Source: Caldilineales bacterium
GTDB taxonomy: Bacteria > Chloroflexota > Anaerolineae > J102
Assembly: GCA_019695115.1 (NCBI GenBank)
Contig: JAIBAP010000031.1
Span: 1-64,000 of the forward strand
DNA length: 64,000 nucleotides
Direction: 5' to 3'
Part shown: positions 41,181-53,560 of the stretch, piece by piece
How positions within the stretch are numbered: the stretch's first letter is position 1
How the letters are laid out: every line of letters starts with the position of its first letter
The notes under the pieces: model-generated
Told to the model about the DNA's origin: nothing
The model's input: the letters and a program-made list of their open reading frames with translations, nothing else
Database searches by the model: none
Program-made: the position numbers and the translations under genes

Positions 41181-41262
41181 AGGTGCGACGCACTTCGCGA
41201 GCGTCAATGACTCGGTTTTCAGCACCAGGCAGGTCATGAAGTCGCCCAAAGTACGTCGCACC
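41181..41262. repeat. inverted GTGCGACGCAC repeat before gyrA
   Basis: AGGTGCGACGCACTT (41181-41195) and AAGTACGTCGCACC (41249-41262) face each other across 53 bp. The same core is repeated at 54881-54934. It lies in the gap before gyrA together with ACACGCAA/ATACGCA units. Confidence 0.75.
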
Positions 41263-41308
41263 AGTTAAGCAACGACACGCAACACGCAATACGCACCAGC
41301 TAATCCCC

Positions 41309-44314
<3,006 letters not shown>

Positions 44315-44321
44315 CCCGGCC

Positions 44322-45911
44322 CTACAGCGTCAACATCCCCACCACCCTCTCCAGTTCGGCCTGCGTCGGCTCGTCCTCCCAGCGCGGCCAGAGGGGGGTG
44401 GGGGACAACGGATCGGTAAAACCGGCGTTCAGATCGTGGCTGTTCCGGCCCAGGGCCAGCCCGTAGGCCAGCAAGCCGGCGCGTTCTTCGTCCGCGAGCG
44501 CGGCGCCGGGGTCGCGCAGGAGGCTGAAGGCCAGGTTGCAGCTGACGTAAGCATCGTGCGCATCGCCCAGCTGGTCTTGGAGCGAGATGACGAAGTCGAT
44601 CAGGGGCGCTGAGTCCGGGTCGGTGACATAACGCGTGAACTCCAGCAGATAACGCAGCCGCTTGATCGCGATCCGCAGGGCGTGAAAGTGCTCGTCGGGG
44701 GTGTCAGCCTGGAGCGTCCCCTCGTACAGCCGGATTTCGGCGATGGCCGTGCGCATCAGTTCGGGCAGGATGTGGCCCAGACGCACCTTGCTGCGCAACT
44801 TCCTGCGTGCGAACTGGTGCAGGGTGGTCTGCAAGCGTTTGTAGTCCTTGCCCTTGTAGTAGGCCAGCATCGTTTTTCGGGCCTGGTCGCGCTCCTTCTC
44901 CAAATGCCGTCGCAGGGGCGCTTCGGCGGCAGGGGCCACTTCTTCGGCGTGGCGGTGGACGTAGATCAGACTCACGTCCAGGTCGCGCACTGGCCCCAAC
45001 GTCCTGCCCAACCCGCGCAGTTGCCGGCGCAATTCGTCGTCGATCTTCTGCGGCAGCCACGGCTCGAAGGCCGATAACGCGCTCCGCATCCGCCGCGCCG
45101 CCACCCGCGCATCGTGCACGGCCTCCACATCTTCGCCGGCAATGACGCCGTGATATTGTTCGTGCAACCTGTCGGCCTGGACGGCGATGATATGCTGGAG
45201 CAGGGCTGTGGCCGGCTCGTCGAGGGCGAAGCGAATGCCCTTGGGCGTGACCTGGGGCGGGGGAGGGCCATCGTCCGGGGCGGCGGGCGTGGCTTGTTCG
45301 CCGGCCTGCGCCAATCTCAGCCCTCGCTCGAATTTGGACGAGCTTTCGGGCCGCAGCCCCCATTCCTCGACCAGCAGCCGGTCGAGGGCGGACAGATCGG
45401 CGCTCTCGCTCAGCTCGATCTCGAACTCCCACCCCGTCTCCCGTGCCTGGCCCACCAACCACTCGACCTCGTCCAGACTGACCTGGGCGATGACCGCGCC
45501 CTCGGCCAGCAGCGGCGCCATCCTCCGGGTTTGGCGGATGGTGAAGAGCCGTTGCAGGGCCTGCTCGCCGACGACGGCAAGGGCGAGTTGGCGGGCGGGG
45601 CCGTCGGGCCAGGCCGAAGGATGGGTGGGCTGGTCGGTGGCGGCGTGGAGTTCACTGCGCCGGTGGAGATGGCCATCGGCCGGGGCCAGGCTCTTCAGCT
45701 CGATGCCGCCGCCTGTCTCGGTCTGGCGGTAGCGGCAGGCGTAGCCGGCCGCCAGCAGGAGGCCAGCGGCGTCGTAATAGGCGTCTTCGACTGGCCGCGT
45801 TTCATACTCCCCCAGGGCGAAGGGGCCAAGCCGCCCGGCCTCGCGCAGCCGCGCCGCGGTCTCGCCGGTTGGGACGGTGTACTTCCATTCGGTTTCCAGA
45901 TATTCGCCCAT
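44322..45911 (-). CDS. CYTH-CHAD domain protein
   Basis: A 529-residue protein. N-terminal CYTH domain (about 1-200) begins with the ExExK metal/phosphate motif as LETEWKY (residues 4-10) and contains further paired acidic and basic residues lining the tunnel, e.g. CRYRQT and ELKS. The C-terminal CHAD domain (about 235-520) is helical with conserved His/Arg residues such as AVHDARVAARRMRSAL and FHALRIAIKRLRYLLEF. CYTH enzymes act on triphosphates and CHAD domains bind polyphosphate, so a polyphosphate-related role is likely. Ends 8 bp from gyrA, tail to tail. Confidence 0.9.
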   Translation of the reverse strand: MGEYLETEWKYTVPTGETAARLREAGRLGPFALGEYETRPVEDAYYDAAGLLLAAGYACRYRQTETGGGIELKSLAPADGHLHRRSELHAATDQPTHPSAWPDGPARQLALAVVGEQALQRLFTIRQTRRMAPLLAEGAVIAQVSLDEVEWLVGQARETGWEFEIELSESADLSALDRLLVEEWGLRPESSSKFERGLRLAQAGEQATPAAPDDGPPPPQVTPKGIRFALDEPATALLQHIIAVQADRLHEQYHGVIAGEDVEAVHDARVAARRMRSALSAFEPWLPQKIDDELRRQLRGLGRTLGPVRDLDVSLIYVHRHAEEVAPAAEAPLRRHLEKERDQARKTMLAYYKGKDYKRLQTTLHQFARRKLRSKVRLGHILPELMRTAIAEIRLYEGTLQADTPDEHFHALRIAIKRLRYLLEFTRYVTDPDSAPLIDFVISLQDQLGDAHDAYVSCNLAFSLLRDPGAALADEERAGLLAYGLALGRNSHDLNAGFTDPLSPTPLWPRWEDEPTQAELERVVGMLTL

Positions 45912-45944
45912 GTCAACCACCCGCCTGGGGGCTGCTTGTGAGAG

Positions 45945-45977
45945 CCGGGTGCGCGTCCTGCCTGGGCGCGCACCCGG
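45945..45977 (-). terminator. GC-rich hairpin after the Yip1 gene
   Basis: CCGGGTGCGCG pairs with CGCGCACCCGG (11 bp, 11-nt loop), 30 bp downstream of the Yip1-family stop. No T-run follows, so termination is only possible. Confidence 0.4.
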
Positions 45978-46006
45978 CGAGTGACCGCAGAGCGGTCAGA
46001 CACTTC

Positions 46007-46588
46007 TTACTGGTTCAGGGCGCCGGTCACAGCAGCCAGGCCGAGTGCGCCAACGCCGAGGATGCTGAGGATGACTGCGCTGACCACGAAGACGATCAGC
46101 CAGCTGACGATGACGGTGAGCACGGCCTTGGTGGTGTCGACGTCGAGCGCCTCACGCACGGCGATGATGCCCGCGACTAGCGCCCACAGCGAGCCAACCA
46201 GACCGATCAGCGCGCCCACGCAGGGGATGATGTTGAAGATGCCGAGGATGTTGGGGGCGTAGGCATAGCCGAGCGTCCGCCGCACCTCGCCGAAGTCGCC
46301 GACGCCGCCAAAGAAGCGCGTGCCGATGAATTGGGTCAGCCAGGCCCAGATGAAGTAGCCGGCGATGGCCACGAGTGCGCCCACCACCAGGGCGATGGCG
46401 GCGGCGCCAACGCCGTTGCCGCCGATCAGGGTGCTTCCGGCGGTGCCGATGCCCGACGCGGCTGCGGCCAGGATGACGACCGTGAGCGCCTCGCTATTCA
46501 AACTGGTGTCCTGCTCGACTTCGTTGTAGAAGGTCGTGTCGAGCCGGGCGGCGCGGATCATGCGTTGAACGATGCTTTCAGTTGCCAT
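46007..46588 (-). CDS. Yip1 family membrane protein
   Basis: A 193-residue protein with a short cytosolic N-terminus (about 1-35, including Asp-Thr-Thr-Phe-Tyr) and five hydrophobic segments (about 36-190). The pattern, with GYAYAPNILGIFNIIPCVG in the middle, is that of bacterial Yip1/YIP1-like proteins. Role in bacteria unknown. Gene stands alone, with 194 bp of untranslated sequence (46589-46782) upstream that shows no clear promoter. Confidence 0.75.
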   Translation of the reverse strand: MATESIVQRMIRAARLDTTFYNEVEQDTSLNSEALTVVILAAAASGIGTAGSTLIGGNGVGAAAIALVVGALVAIAGYFIWAWLTQFIGTRFFGGVGDFGEVRRTLGYAYAPNILGIFNIIPCVGALIGLVGSLWALVAGIIAVREALDVDTTKAVLTVIVSWLIVFVVSAVILSILGVGALGLAAVTGALNQ

Positions 46589-46782
46589 GTGTTTCCTCCA
46601 AGTACAGAACGAGACCGGAAAATGACGACGATAGAACGATATGATATTACGATGCTACCGGTTTCCAGGTTGCCGGCTGCGAACGACGGCAGAGCAGTTC
46701 GTAGGGCGAAGTATACACTGCAACTGCCTGCCGCTGCTAACGAGATGGCGGGGGCGAAGCAGGCTCGCCCTCGCCAGGGTAT

Positions 46783-49245
46783 TTACGGCATCAACGTCAA
46801 TGTCCCTTCACTGTGGGCTTCCACCTGGTCGCGCAGCCAGTATATCGGCGCATACTCGATCCGCCGCCACTGGTCGATCTGGTCGTCGTAATGCTTGTGG
46901 TAGGGGTGGCCCGACTGACCGGTAGTGTTGGTGGCGACCGAGCGGCTGAAGTCGGCCAGGTCGATGATCACGCGCAACGAGGGGAGCGAGGTCAGCTGGA
47001 AGAGGTCTTCGTCGGCGGTTGACCAGCCCGTGGCATTGACGATCTCGCCGCCGCCCGCCGTCTCGAACGGGCCGCGATTGAAGATGCCTTCGATGAGGCC
47101 GATGCCCGATTCGCCCAGGGTTTGGTTGCGGAAGGTGGCTGTGTGCAAGGCGCCCCACCGCCATTGGCTGGGATTGCTCCCCAGGCGCTCGACCACGAGA
47201 TCATAGGCTTTGTCCAGCGTCCGGGCCAGAATTTGGTCCTGGGTTTCGCGGTCGGGCGTGCGCAAATCGTCCCACCAGTGCGAGTCTGGGTCCTGCATGA
47301 TCTGGCGGACAAGCTCACGGTCGCGCGGGGCCATCTCGCTTAGCTCATCGGCGAACATCTCGGTGGGCAAGTAGTACCAGAAGGCCTCGAAGAAAGCAGC
47401 CTCGGGACTGTCCATCGTCTCCTGCAAATCCCAGCTCAGGAGCCGGTCGCGGGCCGCCGCCACCTCACTGCGATCGAGCTTGACCTCGGCCAGCCGCGGG
47501 ATCACATCGCCCGCAAAGACATTGGCGTCGTCACCGTGGATCGCCATGAAATCGGCGACGCCGATCTTGTCCTTTGCTTCGATCATATCGACGATGCGCT
47601 GAGCGCGGAAGCCCTGCGACCCCTCATGTCGTGTGAGCCACGGATATTGCTCGTAGGGCGCGACGAGGTTGTTGGCCGTGACGATGTAGCCCTGGTCGGG
47701 GTTGTAGGAAGACGGTAGTTGATCGAAGGGTACGAAGCCCTGCCATTCGTAGTCATCCGTCCAGCCGGGCACCGGCACGAGGCCATCGTGAGGCCGGAAG
47801 GGAATCTGGCCGGGCATCTGGTAGCCGATATTGCCGTCCACATCGGCGTAGACGAAATTCTGCGACGGCGCGTCCCATTGGGCCAGGGCGGCGCGAAACT
47901 GCTCCCAGTTCTGGGCGAGGTTGATGCCAAGCACAGCGCTGGGGATACGACTGCCCTCCAGGGCCGTCCAGCGCAGGGCCAGCGGCTGCCAGCCATAGGC
48001 CCAACGCGACTGCGTGCCATAGGCAACGTCGTTCATGATCGGGCCATGACGAGTGCGGCGCACGGTCAGGATCTCAGGCTGGTCGCGGCCCGCCACCTTG
48101 ATCTCCTCTTGGCTGACTTCCATCTCCACCCACTGGCCGTTGACCTCGTATTGGTCGGGGTTGGCAGGATTGACCTTCTCGATGTAGAGGTCCTGCACAT
48201 CGGGATAGGCATTCGTTGCGCCCCAGGCGATGCGGTCGTTGTGGCCGATGACGACGCCGGGCGAGGTGGGAAAAGAGAACCCGACCACGTCGAAGGCGCA
48301 GGCGGCGCTCTTGGGCTGGCAATGAAGCCCGTTTTCGTACCAGATCGAGGGCATCTGGATGCTGAGATGGGGGTCGTTGGCCAGCAAGGGCATGCCGGTC
48401 TCGGTGCGGCTGCCGCCGACCACCCAGTTGTTGCTGCCGATGCCTTCGCCCTGGCCCAGAAGCAAGCTGGGGGGCAGCCCGGCGAGGAGGTTGGTATCGA
48501 CCTTCTCCCAGGCGACGCCCTCCGGCAGGATGAGGGGCCGGTCGGCAGGATAGGGGTAGGCGGTCAATTCCCGCATCCAGTCCTCGCCATAGCGGGCCAT
48601 CATTTGGGCGCGGTCCAGCTCATTATCGTAGTTGCCGCCCAGGTTGTAGGCCATCATCGTCGCCCAGGTGAGGGTATTGATCGGAGTCCAGGGTTCGGGT
48701 GTGAATTGGACGCCGGTCAGGCCCAGGAGACGGAATTCGAGCGGCAGCCGGCCCTTGTTTTGCTCGATATAGACGTTGACGCCTTCGGCGTAGGCTTCGA
48801 GGGCGGCCCTGGTTTCGGCGTCGAGTTGCTGCCAGCTCAGCTCGGCGCTGCGTTGCACGCCCATCGTGCGCAAGAAACGGTCCTGTGACAGGCTGGATTC
48901 GCCAAACAGCTCGGAGAGGCGACCCTGGCCGATGCGCCGCCAGAATTCCATCTGCCAGAACCGGTCCTGGGCGTGGACGAAGCCCTGGGCCATGAACAGA
49001 TCATGGCTGTTGCTGGCGTAGATGTGGGGGACGCCGCGCTTGTCGCGGATGACGGTGACGGTATCCTGCAGACCGGGCAGTTGCAGCGCGCCTTTGGTCT
49101 GCGGCCAGGCCAGCCGCGCCTGATAGACGCCAAAGCCGACAAGGGCAAGGACGGCGATGAGGAGGATGCCAAGAACGACAAACAAGATGCGTCCGGCGAG
49201 GCCGAGTCGTCGGCGGGGGAGGGGTTGTTTTGTGTTTGTGGACAT
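46783..49245 (-). CDS. penicillin acylase family protein
   Basis: An 820-residue N-terminal-nucleophile hydrolase precursor with an N-terminal signal anchor (about 16-38). The nucleophile Ser lies in GIGSNNWVVGGSRTETG (the Ser of GSNNW, about residue 254), where autocleavage would create the alpha and beta chains; NDPHL follows as in the family. The start ATG at 49245 is chosen because it places the anchor at the N-terminus. These enzymes hydrolyse amides such as beta-lactam side chains or acyl-homoserine lactones; the substrate here is unknown. It would act outside the membrane. Confidence 0.9.
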   Translation of the reverse strand: MSTNTKQPLPRRRLGLAGRILFVVLGILLIAVLALVGFGVYQARLAWPQTKGALQLPGLQDTVTVIRDKRGVPHIYASNSHDLFMAQGFVHAQDRFWQMEFWRRIGQGRLSELFGESSLSQDRFLRTMGVQRSAELSWQQLDAETRAALEAYAEGVNVYIEQNKGRLPLEFRLLGLTGVQFTPEPWTPINTLTWATMMAYNLGGNYDNELDRAQMMARYGEDWMRELTAYPYPADRPLILPEGVAWEKVDTNLLAGLPPSLLLGQGEGIGSNNWVVGGSRTETGMPLLANDPHLSIQMPSIWYENGLHCQPKSAACAFDVVGFSFPTSPGVVIGHNDRIAWGATNAYPDVQDLYIEKVNPANPDQYEVNGQWVEMEVSQEEIKVAGRDQPEILTVRRTRHGPIMNDVAYGTQSRWAYGWQPLALRWTALEGSRIPSAVLGINLAQNWEQFRAALAQWDAPSQNFVYADVDGNIGYQMPGQIPFRPHDGLVPVPGWTDDYEWQGFVPFDQLPSSYNPDQGYIVTANNLVAPYEQYPWLTRHEGSQGFRAQRIVDMIEAKDKIGVADFMAIHGDDANVFAGDVIPRLAEVKLDRSEVAAARDRLLSWDLQETMDSPEAAFFEAFWYYLPTEMFADELSEMAPRDRELVRQIMQDPDSHWWDDLRTPDRETQDQILARTLDKAYDLVVERLGSNPSQWRWGALHTATFRNQTLGESGIGLIEGIFNRGPFETAGGGEIVNATGWSTADEDLFQLTSLPSLRVIIDLADFSRSVATNTTGQSGHPYHKHYDDQIDQWRRIEYAPIYWLRDQVEAHSEGTLTLMP

Positions 49246-49297
49246 GGGCAACAATTCCGTGAGAATTCGTTCAATACTTAGAAATAATAAGAGAGCA

Positions 49298-49388
49298 ACA
49301 CAAAGGCTCAAAGATCACAAAGATGAAACAAAGATGGTAACGAACAATATTCCTTTGTGTTTTCTTTGTGTCTTCGTGTCTTTGTGTT
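49298..49388. repeat. CTTTGTG-rich inverted repeat
   Basis: ACACAAAG/CACAAAGATG units on the left face TTTGTGTC/CTTTGTGTT units on the right across a short AT-rich centre. The type is a common bacterial intergenic repeat. It fills most of the 174-bp gap 49246-49419. Confidence 0.7.
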
Positions 49389-49419
49389 TATGTTGTTTGC
49401 ATAACCAGAAAATTGTTGT

Positions 49420-49797
49420 TTATAGTGATATTTCGATAAGAACACGTACTTCGTCAGGATTCAGCCCCTCCCAGCCAAAACGTCGCATGTCGGTGTAGCC
49501 GGCCTGGTTGAACTCGACCCCTTCTGCCTCCAGCAACCGCTGCTGGTCCAGGGCCGAGGTCTCGAAACTGCGAATCGAGCAGCGCCCGCTCTTGTTGATC
49601 ACCCGCTGCCAGGGAACGGTCTCTGCCTGTTCACGGCTGAGCGAGGCCAGCGCCCACCCCACCGTCCGCGCCGCGCCGGGCGCCTCCAAAAGCTCGGCGA
49701 TCTGGCCGTAGGACGCCACTTTGCCGGCCGGTATCTGGCGGACGAGGAGGTAGACCTGGTCGAAGAACGATGTCCGGGCGCCGAAGCTGCCTCTCAT
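49420..49797 (-). CDS. alkyltransferase-like protein (ATL, MGMT fold without Cys)
   Basis: A 125-residue MGMT-fold protein. The family segment reads VPWQRVINKSG, with Trp in place of the methyl-accepting Cys of PCHRV, which marks ATL proteins; the next residue is Gln where His is usual. IPAGKVASYGQIAELL (about 22-37) and ARTVGWAL complete the DNA-binding part. ATLs bind O6-alkylguanine and hand lesions to nucleotide excision repair; uvrB is 10 kb upstream. Overlaps the mobA stop by 4 bp (ATGA), so it is cotranscribed. Confidence 0.88.
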   Translation of the reverse strand: MRGSFGARTSFFDQVYLLVRQIPAGKVASYGQIAELLEAPGAARTVGWALASLSREQAETVPWQRVINKSGRCSIRSFETSALDQQRLLEAEGVEFNQAGYTDMRRFGWEGLNPDEVRVLIEISL

Positions 49798-50426
49798 GCT
49801 TCCTCCTGATACCAGGCGCGATGGGCGATGTGCTGGGCCGCGGCCAGATCTTCAGGTGTGTTCACGTTCATCAGGGCGAAGCCGGTGGGGTCGAAGGCGG
49901 CGACCTCGTCTTCGTGGACCTCGCGCACCCGCACCTGGGGATGGAAGGCGATCATGCGGCGTTGGCCGGCGGTGACGGCGGCGGCGATGGCCGGGATGCA
50001 GGTCGAGCGCCGGTAGAGGGCATGGAGCGGGTGGAGGCCGTCCTCGGTGCGCGGCAGGACGACGTCGAAGCCGGGGGCCAGATCGATCAGCCGGCGTATG
50101 AGATCCAGGCTGAGGAAGGGCATGTCGCAGGCCACCAGCAGCGCCAGGTCGTAGCGGGCGACGGTCAGGCCCGAATACAGCCCCATCAGCGGCCCCAGGC
50201 CCGGCGTTTGGTCGGCGATGCAGGGCAGGCCCAGGTGGGCGTAGGTGGGGGCGTCGTTGGCCACCAGGAGGATGTCATCGGTCAATTGCCGGGCCACGGC
50301 CAGCACCCTTTCGATCAGCGGCTTGCCCAGGAACGGCGCCAGAGCTTTGTTCTGGCCCATGCGGCTGCTGGCGCCGCCGGCCAGAATGAGGACGCTGCAC
50401 GCCGGCCGGGGAGTGGGGTCATCCAT
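49794..50426 (-). CDS. mobA: molybdenum cofactor guanylyltransferase
   Basis: A 210-residue MobA. The nucleotide-binding loop is LILAGGASSRMGQNKALAPFLGKPL (about 13-37), and VACDMPFLS (about 104-112) supplies the metal-binding Asp. It attaches GMP to the molybdopterin cofactor. Start ATG 50426 lies just after the acpP terminator. Coupled to the ATL gene downstream. No other molybdenum cofactor gene is in the window. Confidence 0.88.
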   Translation of the reverse strand: MDDPTPRPACSVLILAGGASSRMGQNKALAPFLGKPLIERVLAVARQLTDDILLVANDAPTYAHLGLPCIADQTPGLGPLMGLYSGLTVARYDLALLVACDMPFLSLDLIRRLIDLAPGFDVVLPRTEDGLHPLHALYRRSTCIPAIAAAVTAGQRRMIAFHPQVRVREVHEDEVAAFDPTGFALMNVNTPEDLAAAQHIAHRAWYQEEA

Positions 50427-50433
50427 GGCCCAG

Positions 50434-50479
50434 AAAAACAAAACACCGGGTGAAGCGTTTGCGACGCCACACTCGGTGT
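50434..50479 (-). terminator. rho-independent terminator of acpP
   Basis: Minus strand: ACACCGAGTG and CACCCGGTGT pair imperfectly around a 20-odd-nt loop and are followed by TTTTGTTTTT. Lies 65 bp after the acpP stop and 8 bp before the mobA start. Confidence 0.75.
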
Positions 50480-50543
50480 CTTGCTGGTTGTCTGTCGTCA
50501 GAACATGCTGTTCGGAGGGTGTTCCGGCGATCTGATTCGGCGT

Positions 50544-50789
50544 TTAGTCCTCGTCGCCGGCGCCCGCTGCCTTGAGCAGCGCTACGACTTCGCCTACGGT
50601 CGCGACTTTCTGGGCCTGTTCGTCAGAGATTTCGCCGCCGAATTCCTCTTCGAAGGCCATCATCAGTTCGACCAGGTCGAGGCTATCGGCTTCCAGATCC
50701 TCGCGGAACCTGGCGTCCATCGTGACCTTCTCGGCTTTGACGCCCAGTTGATCGGCGATGATTTCGACAATACGGCTTTCAACACTCAT
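50544..50789 (-). CDS. acpP: acyl carrier protein
   Basis: An 81-residue ACP. The phosphopantetheine Ser is in [24 protein letters not shown] (DSL motif, about residue 36). Strongly acidic, the usual length, with [10 protein letters not shown] at the end. The start ATG at 50789 gives the normal N-terminus [16 protein letters not shown]. It carries fatty acid intermediates in the cytosol. The gene has its own promoter and terminator. Confidence 0.97.
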   Translation of the reverse strand: MSVESRIVEIIADQLGVKAEKVTMDARFREDLEADSLDLVELMMAFEEEFGGEISDEQAQKVATVGEVVALLKAAGAGDED

Positions 50790-50884
50790 GTTTTTTCTTC
50801 TCCGCTTGCGGTGATTGGTGGGATAGGCAGGTTTGGTTCGCTCGGCCGGCAGAGCCGGATGAATTCGTGCCAAAAAACCGGGGC

Positions 50885-50912
50885 ATTCTAGCACGACTGA
50901 TCCAGTCGACAA
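50885..50912 (-). promoter_or_regulatory. acpP promoter
   Basis: Minus-strand TTGTCG (50912-50907), 16 nt, TAGAAT (50890-50885), 96 bp upstream of the acpP ATG. Confidence 0.5.
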
Positions 50913-50993
50913 AAATCCATTGCCGACCTCGCACGACCGGCCGCGCACGACTCAAAGAGAGGGAACACCGCCATACCGGGAAAGTCGCGCGAC

Positions 50994-51023
50994 TTGACAA
51001 GCCCATCACCCCACCGCTACACT
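50994..51023 (+). promoter_or_regulatory. fni promoter
   Basis: TTGACA (50994-50999), 18 nt, TACACT (51018-51023), about 20 bp before the ATG at 51044. This -35 is a perfect match. It supports the chosen fni start, because the longer frame would begin upstream of the promoter. Confidence 0.75.
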
Positions 51024-51043
51024 GCCGCCCGGAGCTACGAATT

Positions 51044-52081
51044 ATGTCCGGCAGCCATGCCAGCCGCAAAGCCGATCACATCCGCATCAATCTCGACCAG
51101 GACGTGAGTTTCCCTCGTCTGACCACCGGTCTCGAACGCTGGCGTTTCATTCATCAGGCGCTGCCCGAGGTGGATCTGCCAGGGGTCGATACAGGGGGAA
51201 CGTTGTTTGGCAAACGCTTTCGGGCGCCGTTGCTGATCTCATCGATGACCGGCGGCGCCGAGGAGGCGCACCGCATCAACCTGAACCTGGCCGAAGCCGC
51301 CGAGGCGGCGGGGATCGCGATGGGGCTGGGGTCGCAGCGAGCGGCGATCGAAGACCCGGCCCTGGCCTACACTTTCCAGGTGCGGCGGGTGGCGCCGACG
51401 CTGTTGTTGTTTGCCAACCTGGGCGCAGTCCAGTTGAACAAAGGCTATACGGTCGCGCACTGCTGCCGGGCCGTCGATATGATCGAGGCCGATGCCCTGA
51501 TCCTGCATCTAAACCCGTTGCAAGAGGCGGTGCAGGCCGATGGCGATTGGCAGTGGGGCGGACTGGCGGCCAAAATCGAGCAGGTGTGCCGCGCCCTGTC
51601 CGTGCCCGTCATCGCCAAAGAGGTAGGGTGGGGGATTTCAGCCGAGACAGCGCGGCTGCTGGTCGAGGCCGGGGTGTGCGCCATCGACGTGGCCGGGGCC
51701 GGCGGCACCTCCTGGACCGAGGTCGAGTATCATCGGGCGCCGAATGACCGTTTCCGCCGCCTGGCGCGCGCTTTTGCCGATTGGGGTCTCTCCACCGTCG
51801 ATTCTTTGCTCGAGGTGCGCAGGCTCTATCCCTACCTGCCGCTCTTTGCCAGCGGTGGGCTGCGCGGCGGCATCGACGTGGCCAAGTGCCTGGCCCTGGG
51901 CGCCGACCTGGGCGGCATGGCCGGGCCTTTCCTGAAGGCCGCCGACAAGGGCGCCGAGGCCGTGGCCGACGAGATCGCGGCCACATTGGCCGAATTGCGG
52001 GTGGCGATGTTCGCGGCCGGGGCCGCCAATCTGACCGAACTGCGCCGGCCAGGACGCCTGGTCGAAAGGCAGGGCTGCTAG
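51044..52081 (+). CDS. fni: type 2 isopentenyl-diphosphate delta-isomerase
   Basis: A 345-residue FMN-dependent IDI-2. Signature segments: [10 protein letters not shown] at the N-terminus, [11 protein letters not shown] (about 64-74), GLGSQR (about 95-100), [10 protein letters not shown] with the conserved Gln (about 150-159), and [15 protein letters not shown] plus [18 protein letters not shown] for FMN phosphate. It interconverts IPP and DMAPP. The start ATG at 51044 follows GGAG and a strong promoter. The polyprenyl synthase gene follows by 73 bp, so the two supply isoprenoid precursors together. Confidence 0.95.
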   Translation: MSGSHASRKADHIRINLDQDVSFPRLTTGLERWRFIHQALPEVDLPGVDTGGTLFGKRFRAPLLISSMTGGAEEAHRINLNLAEAAEAAGIAMGLGSQRAAIEDPALAYTFQVRRVAPTLLLFANLGAVQLNKGYTVAHCCRAVDMIEADALILHLNPLQEAVQADGDWQWGGLAAKIEQVCRALSVPVIAKEVGWGISAETARLLVEAGVCAIDVAGAGGTSWTEVEYHRAPNDRFRRLARAFADWGLSTVDSLLEVRRLYPYLPLFASGGLRGGIDVAKCLALGADLGGMAGPFLKAADKGAEAVADEIAATLAELRVAMFAAGAANLTELRRPGRLVERQGC

Positions 52082-52154
52082 CCCAGGCCACGATGCAGCC
52101 AGCGGCGCACCGCTCGCCCCGCCCCTTTCTCCCCATCTCCGAACCAACGGGACG

Positions 52155-53213
52155 ATGACCATGCTCGACCTTTCCACCTTCGGCGCCCTGTGGCTGCCCA
52201 AGCTCGAAGCCTATCTGCGGGGGATGCTGGCCGGAGAAGCCCCGGTGGTGAGTGGGATGTATGGCATGATGCGCTATCACCTGGGCTGGGAGGACCCGGC
52301 CGGGCAGCCAGAGACGGCCAACCAGGGCAAGCGCGTGCGGCCGCTGGTGGTGTTGCTGGCATGTCAGGCCGCGGGCGGCGACCCCTACACCGCTCTGCCG
52401 GCGGCGGCGGCGGTGGAGCTGGTGCACAATTTCTCGCTCATCCACGACGACATCGAGGATGGCAGCCCCACCCGCCGCCATCGCCCTACCCTTTGGAGCT
52501 TGTTCGGCCCGGCGCAGGCCATCAATGCCGGCGACGCCATGTTCACCCTCGCCCGGCTGGCCCTGGCCCGGCTGAGCGAGCGCGAGACGCCCGCGCCCCG
52601 CGCCCTCTCTGCCTTCTATCTCTTCGACCAGACCTGCCTGTGCCTGACCGAGGGCCAGCATCTGGACATGAGCTTCGAGACCCGCACCGAGGTCTCGCCC
52701 GATGACTATCTGACCATGATCGGCGGCAAGACGGCGGCGTTGCTGGCGGCCTCGGCGCAATTGGGCGCCATCGTTGCCGGCGCCAGCCAGGAGGCGGGGG
52801 GCCAGTTCTGGCGCTTCGGCCACGAGCTGGGCCTCAGTTTTCAGATTCAGGACGACATCCTGGGCATCTGGGGCGACGAGGCTCAGACCGGCAAATCGGC
52901 CGCCAGCGATCTGCTGACGCGCAAGAAGACACTGCCCGTGCTTTTTGCCCTGGCCCGGCCCGGCGATGATGCCCAAGCCCTGCGCCGCTTCTACCGGCCC
53001 GACCACGACCTGACTCCGGGCGACCTAACTCCGAGCGATCTGCCGGCCATGCTGGCCCTGCTCGACCGCTTGGGCGCCCGCAGCTACGCCGCCGCCGCCG
53101 CCCAAACCCATGCCGAGGCAGCGCTGGCGGCCCTGGCGGCTACCGGCGGCGAGGCCGAGGGCGTGGCGATGTTGCGCGAGTTGGCCCTGAAGCTGTTGGG
53201 TCGGGAGAGTTGA
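52155..53213 (+). CDS. polyprenyl synthetase family protein
   Basis: A 352-residue all-trans prenyltransferase. The first Asp-rich motif is LIHDDIEDG (about 95-103; DDxxD), with RRHRPT following; the second is IQDDILGIWGD (about 231-241), and QGKRVRP near residue 57 supplies the Lys-Arg pair. It condenses IPP with allylic diphosphates. Product chain length depends on residues before DDxxD (here HNFSLIHDD), which I cannot translate into a firm length. It lies downstream of fni on the same strand. Confidence 0.92.
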   Translation: MTMLDLSTFGALWLPKLEAYLRGMLAGEAPVVSGMYGMMRYHLGWEDPAGQPETANQGKRVRPLVVLLACQAAGGDPYTALPAAAAVELVHNFSLIHDDIEDGSPTRRHRPTLWSLFGPAQAINAGDAMFTLARLALARLSERETPAPRALSAFYLFDQTCLCLTEGQHLDMSFETRTEVSPDDYLTMIGGKTAALLAASAQLGAIVAGASQEAGGQFWRFGHELGLSFQIQDDILGIWGDEAQTGKSAASDLLTRKKTLPVLFALARPGDDAQALRRFYRPDHDLTPGDLTPSDLPAMLALLDRLGARSYAAAAAQTHAEAALAALAATGGEAEGVAMLRELALKLLGRES

Positions 53214-53257
53214 TTGCTCGCCTCATGGCGCCGATGGCCAGGCCAGAGGGGTGCTGT

Positions 53258-53286
53258 TTGACGATGACCATCACCTCTGCTATAGT
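53258..53286 (+). promoter_or_regulatory. promoter of the DUF104/VapC pair
   Basis: TTGACG (53258-53263), 17 nt, TATAGT (53281-53286): 5 of 6 matches in each hexamer at ideal spacing. Confidence 0.7.
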
Positions 53287-53319
53287 CGTGGTCATGACGA
53301 CATGGGAGACAGTCCCGCT

Positions 53320-53556
53320 ATGAGTACCACACTGCGCACTCTGGAAGCAGTCTACGAGAACGGTCTGTTGCGGCCGCTCGAGCCGATACAAGATCGCAAG
53401 GACCAGATCTATATTGAGATGATCTTGACCCCTCGCGTGTGGCAGGAGCAGCAGCGCATGGCAAAGCCCGACTTACGCGGGAAGTATCGCAGCTATCTTA
53501 GCAGGAGCAGTGACTTCATGGCCGGCAAGCAGGCTGAAAAAGCCCTGGAGCGTTGA
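53320..53556 (+). CDS. DUF104 family antitoxin
   Basis: A 78-residue protein. The N-terminal TLEAVYENGLLRPLEPIQ is the DUF104 (AF2212-like) signature; the C-terminal half is positively charged and helical (YRSYLSRSSDFMAGKQAEKALE), suiting toxin binding. Start ATG 53320, with GGAGA 10 nt upstream; an ATG at 53302 is possible. The toxin gene follows by 4 bp. Confidence 0.85.
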   Translation: MSTTLRTLEAVYENGLLRPLEPIQDRKDQIYIEMILTPRVWQEQQRMAKPDLRGKYRSYLSRSSDFMAGKQAEKALER

Positions 53557-53560
53557 CACG

